From: Janthinobacterium sp. PC23-8
Lineage (GTDB): Bacteria > Pseudomonadota > Gammaproteobacteria > Burkholderiales > Burkholderiaceae_D
DNA: 64,000 bases
Direction of reading: 5' to 3'
Assembly: GCF_002250505.1 (NCBI RefSeq)
Contig: NZ_NJGY01000005.1
Coordinates: 211,157 to 275,156, forward strand
Below the pieces are notes generated by a model. The model saw only the letters and a list, made by a program, of their open reading frames with translations, did no database searches and was not told where the DNA came from. This document shows positions 23,661 through 31,350 of the stretch, in pieces; the first letter of the stretch is position 1; the number at the start of each line of letters is the position of its first letter. The translations under genes and the position numbers were made by a program.

Positions 23661-24296
23661 ATGTTGATTATTACCATCAAACAAGGCAAGGAAAAAAGCT
23701 TGCTGGGCCAATCGTGGATCTACGCCTCGGCGATCGACAAGGTCGAAGGCAAGCCGCAGGAAAAAATGAAGCCGGGCTCGACCGCCATCGTGCAAAGCTC
23801 GTCCCGGCAATTCATCGCCCGCGCCGCCTACAACTCCAAGTCGCAGATCCGCGCGCGCATCTGGAGCTTCAGGGAAGACGAGCCGGTCGATCACGCGCTG
23901 ATCAAGCGCCGCGTCAAGGCCGCCATCGAAAAGCGCTTGCCGGCCATCAGGAAGGCCGGCGACAACCAGCTGCTGACCCTGATCAAGGGGGAAGACGAGG
24001 GCTTGCCCGGCCTGGTGGTACAGCTGTTCGGCGGCGCGCAAGGCTACCTGATCTGCGAATTTAACGCCGGCGGCGTCGATGCGTGGAAAGTGGCCATCGT
24101 GCAATCGCTGATGGCCTCGACCGGTTGCGCCAACGTGTATGAGCGCTGCGACGAGCTGCTGCGCAAGGGCGAAGGCTTGCCTTTGATGGACGGCGCGCTG
24201 GCCGGCGAAGAGCCGCCCGATGAAGTCATGCTGACCGACAACGGCGTGCGCTATGCGCTCGACCTCAAGACCGGGCACAAAAGCAAGTTTCGCTGA
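23661..24296 (+). pseudogene. rlmI: C-terminally truncated RlmI-type 23S rRNA cytosine-C5 methyltransferase
   Basis: The frame encodes the N-terminal PUA-like domain (SLLGQSWIYASAIDKVEGKP, SRQFIARAAYNSKSQIRARIWSF) and the linker domain of the RlmI/YccW family. It reaches LDLKTGHKSKFR and stops. In full proteins of about 390 residues the segment reads KTGHKTGFYLDQR and leads into the SAM-binding methyltransferase domain. Here that catalytic domain (roughly 185 residues) is absent, and the convergent cytochrome gene ends at the very next base. The remaining 211 residues could bind RNA but not methylate it. Confidence 0.78.
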
Positions 24297-25571
24297 TCAT
24301 TCCAGCGGCACGCTGCGATACTTGTTGACCTCCAGTGCCGTCACCGCCGGCGCATCATTGCCCCAGCTGGCGCGCAAATGGCTGACCACGGCCGCCACTT
24401 CCCCATCGTTCAACAGCGGACCGTACGGCGGCATGCCCCAGGGGCGGGGATTGCCGGCCGTGCCGGGCGCAAAGCCGCCGTTGAGCACGATGCGGATGGC
24501 GTTCACGGGTGAATCGGTCAATAAAGCGCGGTTGCCGGCCAGCGGCGGGTAGCCGGGCGGCACGCCCTTGCCGTCCGCCTGGTGGCAGCTGGCGCAATGC
24601 GTCTCATACAGTTTGGCGCCCTGCGCCAGTTGCGCGGTGGCCGCCTCGGAGCTGTCGCGCGGCGCCGGTTTTGCTGGTGGCTGGGTGTCGGGCAGGCTTT
24701 TCAGATAGACCGCCATCGCCCGCACGTCCGCCACTTCCAGGTGTTGCAGGCTTTGCCGCACCACCTCGGCCATCGGCCCGAACACGGTGGCGCGCGGCGA
24801 TACGCCCGTGTGCAGCAGTTGCACGATATGCTCGGTATCCCAGTCGCCCAGGCCCGCTTCCGCGTTCGAGGTCAGCGCGGGCGCATACCAGCCCAGCATG
24901 GGAATCAGGCCGCCCGACAGGCCCTCTTCGCTGCCGCCCAGGGTCGTGCGGCTGCTATGGCAGGCATTGCAGTGGCCCAGGCCCTGCACCAGATAGGCGC
25001 CGCGGTTCCACTCCACGCTTTGCGCCGGGTCTTGCTGGTAGACGGCCGGCCGGAAATACAGCGCGCGCCAGGCGGCCAGGGCAATCTGCTGGTTGTAGGG
25101 AAAGCGCAGGGTGTGCGGCAGATTGGCCTGGCGCCGCGCCGGCACGGTTTGAAAATAGGCGTACAGCGCGTCGCTGTCCTCGCGTTTTACCTTGGTGTAA
25201 TTGGTATAGGGAAAAGCCGGATACAGCAGGCGGCCGTCTTTCGACTTGCCGTTATGCATGGCGCGCCAGAAATCGTCGGCGCTCCAGGCGCCGATGCCGG
25301 TTTCCTTGTCCGGCGTGAGATTGGGCGACATCACATTGCCGAACGGCGTAGCGAGCGCGCGTCCGCCCGCATAGGGCACGCCGCCGCGGGTGGTATGGCA
25401 GGCCATGCAGTCGCCGGCTTTGGCCAGATAGGCGCCGCGCGCCACCAGCTGCTCCCGGTTCAAATTGTTGGCGGCGGCCGGCGGACCCATATCGTCTGCC
25501 GGCCACAGCAGCATTTTTGAGGCCACGCACACCAGCAGCAGCACACCGACGGCGATCAACGATTTTTTCAC
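24297..25571 (-). CDS. Triheme cytochrome c, dehydrogenase electron-transfer subunit type
   Basis: The 424-aa protein has an N-terminal membrane anchor or signal (residues 4-24) and three CxxCH heme sites: CMACH, CNACH and CASCH. This layout is typical of the cytochrome subunits of membrane alcohol or gluconate dehydrogenases in the periplasm, with PFGNVMSPNLTPDKETGIG, another family hallmark. No flavin or quinoprotein dehydrogenase gene is next to it. The GTG start overlaps the stop of the diheme cytochrome gene (GTGA), so the two are translationally coupled. Confidence 0.88.
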   Translation of the reverse strand: MKKSLIAVGVLLLVCVASKMLLWPADDMGPPAAANNLNREQLVARGAYLAKAGDCMACHTTRGGVPYAGGRALATPFGNVMSPNLTPDKETGIGAWSADDFWRAMHNGKSKDGRLLYPAFPYTNYTKVKREDSDALYAYFQTVPARRQANLPHTLRFPYNQQIALAAWRALYFRPAVYQQDPAQSVEWNRGAYLVQGLGHCNACHSSRTTLGGSEEGLSGGLIPMLGWYAPALTSNAEAGLGDWDTEHIVQLLHTGVSPRATVFGPMAEVVRQSLQHLEVADVRAMAVYLKSLPDTQPPAKPAPRDSSEAATAQLAQGAKLYETHCASCHQADGKGVPPGYPPLAGNRALLTDSPVNAIRIVLNGGFAPGTAGNPRPWGMPPYGPLLNDGEVAAVVSHLRASWGNDAPAVTALEVNKYRSVPLE

Positions 25572-26278
25572 GGCGCGACCTTGTCTGTGGAGCCCGGCAC
25601 GCTGCCGCAGTGCAGCGGCAGGGGCAAGGTGATGGTCTCTGCGGGACGCGCACCGGCGTCGGCCGCCTGCGTGCCCAGCCAGGCCGACACGGCGCCGACA
25701 TCGGCGTCCGACAAGCGTTCGGCAATCTGCGCCATGCAGTCGGGCGCATGGGCGCGGCGCACGCCGTTTTTCCAGGCGCCGAACTGGGCGTTGATATAGT
25801 CGCGCGGCAAGCCCAGCAAACCGGGAATGGCGGGCGCCACGCCGGCCAGCTGCTGGCCGTGGCAGGCGACGCAGGCCGGGATTTTTTTCACGCTGTCGCC
25901 CGCAAGCACCAGCTGCTTGCCACGCGCCAGGGCGGCCGTGCCCGCCGTACTGGGCTGGGCCGGTGGCGCAGCAGGGTGTTGCTGCGAAAAATAATCGGCG
26001 ATTTCTTTGAGGTAGGCGTCGGGCAGGTGCTCGACCATGTAGGTCATCAAGGGATAGCGGCGCCGGCCGTCGCGGAAATTGAGCAGCTGGTTGTACAGGT
26101 AGCCGGCAGGTTTGCCGGCGATGCGGGGAAAGAAGGCGTCGTGGCGTTCGTCCTGCGCATGGCAGGCGGTGCAGGCCTTGATGCGCTGTTGCAGCGTATC
26201 GGGCACAGTGGCGGCCACCGCCGTGCTGCCGGCCATGCCGGCCAGCGCCATTATCAGCCTGGAAATAGGTCGCCGCAT
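25568..26278 (-). CDS. Diheme cytochrome c, c4-like
   Basis: The 236-aa protein has a signal peptide (MRRPISRLIMALAGMAGSTAVA|AT) and two heme sites, CTACH and CVACH, in two similar halves. Each half carries PRIAG/PGLLG-type and YNQLLNFRDGRR/INAQFGAWKNGVRR segments, as in cytochrome c4. It should act in periplasmic electron transfer with its coupled partner downstream. It starts 31 bp after the stop of the exonuclease gene on the same strand. Confidence 0.85.
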   Translation of the reverse strand: MRRPISRLIMALAGMAGSTAVAATVPDTLQQRIKACTACHAQDERHDAFFPRIAGKPAGYLYNQLLNFRDGRRRYPLMTYMVEHLPDAYLKEIADYFSQQHPAAPPAQPSTAGTAALARGKQLVLAGDSVKKIPACVACHGQQLAGVAPAIPGLLGLPRDYINAQFGAWKNGVRRAHAPDCMAQIAERLSDADVGAVSAWLGTQAADAGARPAETITLPLPLHCGSVPGSTDKVAP

Positions 26279-26309
26279 GCCGTCCACCCGTCTATGCTTG
26301 TTTAGTTGC

Positions 26310-27005
26310 CTAGCATATACTGTTCTCGTCTGTTGCGACAGTACCAATGAGGTGTGAAGTGCCAGGTATCGGCGCAATGACGTCGCGTGGCTGCGGCGCC
26401 ACCTTGCCGCCGGTGGCGATCCAGCGGCGGTACACGCGCAGGGCCACCTGCGCGTCGTCGGCCGCATACAAGATTTGCTTGTCGGACAGGCGCACCGAGG
26501 CCCAGTTGGTGGTGGAGATTTTTTTGGACTTCTGCAGATGCAGGCCGAAGAACTTGGCCACCGCCGTCTTGGCGCCCAGGTCGTTGCGCTGGCCGCCGCG
26601 CAGGGCCACTGACAGGTCGAGCACGCCAGCCGGCGCAATGCCGAGCTTGTTGCGCAGACGCTTGACGTCATCGGACAGGCCGAATCCCACTTTCAGGGGA
26701 CTGCTGGCCTCGAGGATGGCTTTCAGTTCGGCCAGCGCCGGCGTCGGCTTTGAGCCCACCTGGAACAGGTAGGCGGTGTCGTCGGTGGCCAGCTGGATCA
26801 GGTGCGGGCCGGTCGACGACTCGCCCTTGACGAAGGTTGGCTTCGATTCGGTATCGAAGCCGATCGCGTCCGCCGCCAGCAGGGCAGCCATGGCCGACTT
26901 CGCTTCGTCAGCGGTGCGTACCAGCCGCACGTCCTCCAGGCGGATCCCCTGGTAGGGCGGCAACGCGGGTGCAAGCGGCTGGAGTGGCGCAGCAGCATTA
27001 TCCAT
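26310..27005 (-). CDS. 3'-5' exonuclease domain protein, RNase D-like
   Basis: The 231-aa protein is a DEDD-type exonuclease fold. Exo I is FDTESKP, Exo II is around KVGFGLSDDVKRLR, and Exo III is YAADDAQVALRVY. It lacks HRDC domains, so it is closer to the single-domain exonuclease group than to full RNase D. It lies 9 bp after the proQ stop on the same strand, which suggests joint work in RNA processing, though that link is inference. Confidence 0.85.
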   Translation of the reverse strand: MDNAAAPLQPLAPALPPYQGIRLEDVRLVRTADEAKSAMAALLAADAIGFDTESKPTFVKGESSTGPHLIQLATDDTAYLFQVGSKPTPALAELKAILEASSPLKVGFGLSDDVKRLRNKLGIAPAGVLDLSVALRGGQRNDLGAKTAVAKFFGLHLQKSKKISTTNWASVRLSDKQILYAADDAQVALRVYRRWIATGGKVAPQPRDVIAPIPGTSHLIGTVATDENSIC

Positions 27006-27014
27006 GAAGCCGGA

Positions 27015-27530
27015 TCAGCCTTTGCGCGAGAATTTCGCGGTCAGCAAATTGAGCTTTTCAAGACGCAGGCGGTTCGCTTCCTCGGCTGCCGCCGCTTCGC
27101 GCTCGGCCTTCTTGCGGTCGGCTTCTTTCTTGAAGCGCTGCTGCAATACTTGCGTGGCGTGTTCGCGGTGGGTGGCCGTGACTTCCGCGCCGGCTTTGCC
27201 GTCGAGGTCGTAACGCAGCTTGGCTTTTTCCATGACGCGCAGATAGCGCAGCGAACCGGTGTGGATGCCCAGCGCCGTGCGCATCAGCTTGCGGTCCAGG
27301 TCCGGCAGGCGGGCCAGGATCTGCTTGTCGATGCCGATGGACAGGGGCAAGCAATCGCGGAACGGTGGAAATTGCTCCTGGAACTGCTTGAGCAGCGCGC
27401 GCGCTGTCAGGCCGGCCGGCGCTGGTGCGGCTGCCGCGGCCGCCGGTGCGGGCGCGGATGCTGCCGCGTCTTGCGCTTGCGTGTCAGGAGTGGTGGCTTG
27501 CAGGTCTGGCGTGGAGCTGGTCATCGACAT
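27015..27530 (-). CDS. proQ: ProQ/FinO-domain RNA chaperone
   Basis: The 171-aa protein has an Ala/Pro-rich N-terminal tail (residues about 10-42). A ProQ/FinO domain follows: LLKQFQEQFPPFRDCLPLSIGIDKQI...LMRTALGIHTGSLRYLRVMEKAKLRYDLDGKAGAEVT. A basic helical tail ends it. Such proteins bind structured small RNAs and mRNA 3' ends. It heads a probable four-gene set on the minus strand (proQ, exonuclease, two cytochromes). Confidence 0.88.
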   Translation of the reverse strand: MSMTSSTPDLQATTPDTQAQDAAASAPAPAAAAAAPAPAGLTARALLKQFQEQFPPFRDCLPLSIGIDKQILARLPDLDRKLMRTALGIHTGSLRYLRVMEKAKLRYDLDGKAGAEVTATHREHATQVLQQRFKKEADRKKAEREAAAAEEANRLRLEKLNLLTAKFSRKG

Positions 27531-27665
27531 CGTGGGGTTAGGCTATAAAAGGGGAGCATAGCACGCGCCACAGGCGAGCGCATTGTCTTTTTTGGCAACT
27601 TGACAGGCATTTGACATGCATCGTCGTAATGAAGGCAGGCGCAAAAACCGTTAAATGTGTATAAT

Positions 27666-27874
27666 GTCGGCTTGCGCTGATGGCTGCACCGTGTTTTTAC
27701 GGGGCAAATCAGGTGTGCAGAGGGGTAAAAGCAGCGTGGCAGCCTTGATATTCGGACGATGGATGGCAGATGGTGTGCTTGTCAACTCGGGATTATCGGC
27801 AATCATGCATGAGCTTGCTCTTCGCTGTGTCTTCACTGAACAACAACAAGCCCGTTCTGGTACGGGCTTTTTTT
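27666..27874 (+). ncRNA. Possible small RNA or leader upstream of rpoD
   Basis: A perfect TATAAT box (27660-27665) is followed by about 200 bp and then a strong intrinsic terminator (27848-27874). This is the shape of an independent small transcript. The region also contains a short open frame from 27655, but it begins inside the promoter box and its composition is not convincing. The -35 region is weak. No known RNA family was recognised. The remaining 225 bp up to rpoD shows nothing I can name beyond its likely leader. Confidence 0.35.
27848..27874 (+). terminator. Intrinsic terminator upstream of rpoD
   Basis: AAGCCCGT (27848-27855) and ACGGGCTT (27862-27869) pair around the loop TCTGGT and are followed by a T7 run. 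No annotated gene ends just before it, which is why a small RNA is suspected. Confidence 0.8.
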
Positions 27875-28098
27875 CATTCCGCAATGTACATCGCCTGTTT
27901 ATCTGACCCGGCTTCGGCCTCGCCGTCCGGTCCGCCGCTCGCGCAGCATGCGCGGGCCTTGAACGTTCTGATCGACAGGCGCCGCTGCCGTTAGAGGGCA
28001 GCCGCAACAATACGCTCCATCGAGTCCGGTTTCGCAGGCTTAGGTGGAATCATTCACTTCGCGCCGACACCATCTGGTCTCGCATTAAGAGATATCTC

Positions 28099-30630
28099 AT
28101 GAAGAATACGCCAAAAACTTTAACGTTGTCCGCCAAGGCGCCACGCCCGGCCTCCGCGCAATTAGCCGTTCCAAAAACGACTCTATCTTACTTCATCGAT
28201 AATGCGCAAGCGAATCCGGAAGCGACCGTGGTCACGCCGACCGTCGTCACGGTGGTCAAGAAGAGCCGTTCGCGCCTGGCCGCCGTGCCGCCGCTTGACA
28301 TTGCCGTGGAAGCGCCCGCCGCCGCCGAGCCTGCCGTAGCGGAAAGCGCCGCCGAGCCAGCGCCGGGCGTCAAGCTCGCGCCGGTCGTGAAAGTGGCCGC
28401 CGCGCCGCGCAAGGTCAGCGAAAGCGCCGCCACCAACAAGGTGGTGACGGCTGCCCGTTCGAAAGTCGTGCGCGCCAAGGTCGAAGTGGCGCCGGTGACC
28501 ATCATCAGCGGCACCCAGGCGGTCAGCAAGACCACCGACGCCGACGCCCTGGCCGCCATCGATACCTCGAACTACTTCCTGCCGACCGTCAAGGTGCCGG
28601 GCCGCCGTGGCCGCAAACCGAGCGAATTCACGCCGGAAAACGATGAAGTGGCGGCGCTGAACGCCGTCGAACGCGCCGAACTGAAGGCCGTCTCGAAAGC
28701 GCGCGACCGCAAGGCCAAGGGTGGCGTGGCCGATGCGCTGGGCGATCCGGAAGCGTCGGCAGCGGATCTGGAGCGCCGCCGCAAACAGATCACCGGCCTC
28801 ATCAACATGGGCAAGGAGCGCGGTTTCCTGACCTATGCCGAGATCAACGATCAACTGCCGGAAAATATCATCGATCCGGAAGCGATCGAAGGCATTATCG
28901 CCACCTTCAACGACATGGGTATCGCCGTCTACGAGCGCGCCCCTGACGCGGAAAGTTTGTTGTTGACTGACAACGTCGCCACCGTCACCAGCGACGATGA
29001 AGTCGAAGCTGCGGCCGCCACCGCGCTGTCGACGGTCGACTCCGACTTCGGTCGCACCACCGACCCGGTGCGCATGTACATGCGTGAAATGGGCGCCGTG
29101 GCGCTGCTGACGCGCGAAGGCGAGATCGAGATCGCCAAGCGGATCGAAGGCGGCCTGAAAGACATGATCCAGGCCATTTCCGCCTGCCCGACCACGATTG
29201 GCGAAATCGTCGCCCTGTCGCAAAAGATCGCGCGCGACGAAATCAAGGTCGATGAAGTGGTCGACGGCTTTGTCGACCTGAACGAAAGCAATGCCCCTGC
29301 GCCGGCCGCCGTGGTGGTGCCGGCTGCCGCCACGGGCGACGACGAGGAAGAGGAAGAAGAGGCGGAAGAAGAAGACGGCGACGCCAATGGCGGCGCAGCC
29401 GGTTTCTCGAGCGAACAGCTGGCGCAGCTGAAAAAGAATGCCTTGGAAAAATTCAACGTCATCTCGACCCAGTACGAGAAGATGCGCAAGGCGCCCGAAG
29501 GCTACAACTCGAAAGTCTATGTCAAGGCGCAGGAAGCGATCTCGCAGGAATTGCTGGGCATCCGCTTTACCGCCAAGGTGGTCGAAAAGCTGTGTGACAC
29601 CCTGCGCGGCCAGATGGAGGAAGTGCGCCATATCGAGCGCGCCGTGCTGGAACTGTGCGTGAACAAATGCGGCATGCCGCGCGCCCACTTCATCAAGGTG
29701 TTCCCGGGCAACGAGACGGACCTGGAATGGGTCGACCGCGAAGTCGATTGCAAGTATCCGTACAGCGCCATCCTCAGCCGTAACGTGCCGGCCGTGAAAG
29801 AGCTGCAAAAGAAAATGATCGACCTGCAGGCCCGCGTGGCCTTGCCGCTGGCCGACCTGCGCAAGATCAACAAGCAGATGGCCGCCGGCGAAAAGCGCGC
29901 GCGTCACGCGAAACGTGAAATGACGGTCGCCAACTTGCGCCTGGTCATTTCGATCGCCAAAAAATACATCAACCGCGGCCTGCAATTCCTCGACCTGATC
30001 CAGGAAGGCAATATCGGCCTGCTGAAAGCGGTCGACAAGTTCGAATACCGCCGCGGCTACAAGTTCTCGACCTATGCCACCTGGTGGATACGCCAGGCCA
30101 TCACGCGTTCGATCGCCGACATGGCCCGCACCATCCGCGTGCCGGTGCACATGATCGAAACGATCAACAAGATGAACCGCATCTCGCGCCAGATCATGCA
30201 GGAAACCGGTAGCGAACCGGACCTGGCGACGCTGGCCGTCAAGATGGAAATGCCGGAAAACAAGGTGCGCGAGATCATGAAGATCGCCAAGGAGCCGATC
30301 TCCATGGAAACGCCGATGGGCGAAGATGGCGATTCGCAACTGGGCGACTTTATCGAAGACAACACCACGCTGGCGCCGCTGGACGCCGCGCTGCATGCCT
30401 CGATGCGCAACGTGATCAAGGAAGTGCTCGATTCCCTGACCCCGCGCGAAGCGAAAGTGCTGCGCATGCGCTATGGCGTGGAAATGTCGAACGACCACAC
30501 GCTGGAAGAAGTGGGCAAGCAGTTCGACGTCACGCGCGAGCGTATCCGCCAGATCGAAGCGAAAGCCATGAGCAAGCTGCGCCAGCCTTCGCGTTCGGAC
30601 AAGCTGAAAACGTTCCTGACGCAGAACTGA
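28099..30630 (+). CDS. rpoD: Primary RNA polymerase sigma factor, sigma-70
   Basis: This directs RNA polymerase to housekeeping promoters. The 843-aa protein is much longer than the 613-aa E. coli protein. An Ala/Val/Lys-rich tail of about 200 residues precedes region 1.1, and an acidic run (DDEEEEEEAEEEDGD, near 413-428) lies in the non-conserved region. Region 2 holds NLRLVISIAKKYINRGLQFLDLIQEGNIGLLKAVDKFEYRRGYKFSTYATWWIRQAI, and region 4 holds TLEEVGKQFDVTRERIRQIEAKAMSKLR. The usual rpsU-dnaG partners are not upstream here. Confidence 0.96.
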   Translation: MKNTPKTLTLSAKAPRPASAQLAVPKTTLSYFIDNAQANPEATVVTPTVVTVVKKSRSRLAAVPPLDIAVEAPAAAEPAVAESAAEPAPGVKLAPVVKVAAAPRKVSESAATNKVVTAARSKVVRAKVEVAPVTIISGTQAVSKTTDADALAAIDTSNYFLPTVKVPGRRGRKPSEFTPENDEVAALNAVERAELKAVSKARDRKAKGGVADALGDPEASAADLERRRKQITGLINMGKERGFLTYAEINDQLPENIIDPEAIEGIIATFNDMGIAVYERAPDAESLLLTDNVATVTSDDEVEAAAATALSTVDSDFGRTTDPVRMYMREMGAVALLTREGEIEIAKRIEGGLKDMIQAISACPTTIGEIVALSQKIARDEIKVDEVVDGFVDLNESNAPAPAAVVVPAAATGDDEEEEEEAEEEDGDANGGAAGFSSEQLAQLKKNALEKFNVISTQYEKMRKAPEGYNSKVYVKAQEAISQELLGIRFTAKVVEKLCDTLRGQMEEVRHIERAVLELCVNKCGMPRAHFIKVFPGNETDLEWVDREVDCKYPYSAILSRNVPAVKELQKKMIDLQARVALPLADLRKINKQMAAGEKRARHAKREMTVANLRLVISIAKKYINRGLQFLDLIQEGNIGLLKAVDKFEYRRGYKFSTYATWWIRQAITRSIADMARTIRVPVHMIETINKMNRISRQIMQETGSEPDLATLAVKMEMPENKVREIMKIAKEPISMETPMGEDGDSQLGDFIEDNTTLAPLDAALHASMRNVIKEVLDSLTPREAKVLRMRYGVEMSNDHTLEEVGKQFDVTRERIRQIEAKAMSKLRQPSRSDKLKTFLTQN

Positions 30631-30650
30631 GAGTCAGTCCGGTAAAGAAG

Positions 30651-30675
30651 GGAGGCCATCAGGCCTCCTTTTTTT
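30651..30675 (+). terminator. rpoD terminator
   Basis: GGAGGCC and GGCCTCC form a 7-bp stem around ATCA and are followed by T7. It lies 20 bp after the rpoD stop. Confidence 0.9.
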
Positions 30676-30695
30676 ATTGATACAAAAGCAACAGC

Positions 30696-31118
30696 CTATT
30701 TTTTCCACGGCGTCTGGCCGGCGGCGCTGGCCTTCGCGAACACCTGCTGTTCATAGTCGAGGTAGGCGCGCAGCATGGGGCGGTAGGTCGCTTCGGCAAT
30801 GTCTGGCGACAGCCCGTTCTCTTGCGCCAGCGACATCGCCTTGCGCACCACGGCCTCGGCGCGCGCCGGCACTTCCACGTGGGTGGGGTCGGCCTTGAAG
30901 CGCGCCGCCTCGTGCACATAGCGGCCGCGCTCGGCCATCAGGCGCACGATATCGTGGTCGATGCGGTCGATATGGCCGCGCACCTCGTCGAGGCTCTGGC
31001 AACAGGCGCCGTTATCGACGGTCGGGCTGCCCCAAGGGGCGGGCGCCGCCGCTGCGCCTTGCTGGGCGTGCGCGGCACTGGCCGCGAGCAGTAAAACAGT
31101 CGTCAGGAATAATCGCAT
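30696..31118 (-). CDS. Exported chorismate mutase-like (AroQ-fold) protein
   Basis: The 140-aa protein has a signal peptide (MRLFLTTVLLLAASAAHA|QQ). An all-helical AroQ-type domain follows: LDEVRGHIDRIDHDIVRLMAERGRYVHEAARFKADPTHVEVPARAEAVVRKAMSLAQENGL. This resembles periplasmic chorismate mutase or isochorismate-pyruvate-lyase relatives, with Arg and Lys residues in the expected helix positions. Activity is not certain. It converges with rpoD. Confidence 0.75.
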   Translation of the reverse strand: MRLFLTTVLLLAASAAHAQQGAAAAPAPWGSPTVDNGACCQSLDEVRGHIDRIDHDIVRLMAERGRYVHEAARFKADPTHVEVPARAEAVVRKAMSLAQENGLSPDIAEATYRPMLRAYLDYEQQVFAKASAAGQTPWKK

Positions 31119-31350
31119 GCGTCGCTCCGGTTGGGATGAGGGCGGTTGCCGTCATCGATGGGCGCGATTCTACCGGCTTTTGCTGGCCGGCCCGGTCCGC
31201 TTCAGCGCTGGCCACGCCCGGCGGCCAGCCAATTCGACGGTCGTGACCTGGCCCTGCTGATGATTGCCGTGGCGCAATAGTGCTATGGCCGCTTTGGCTT
31301 ACAATCGATCGTACTCATCAATCGCTGCTATCCTCTGGAGCACACTGGTC

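Noticed and set aside
22750..23667. Repeat-rich plus-strand frame opposite the head-GIN gene
   Set aside because: It is the shadow of the GGSG-repeat coding sequence; the signal peptide and ribosome-binding site are on the minus strand.
28183..30498. 771-codon minus-strand open frame
   Set aside because: It is the antisense shadow of rpoD, with His- and Arg-rich nonsense composition.
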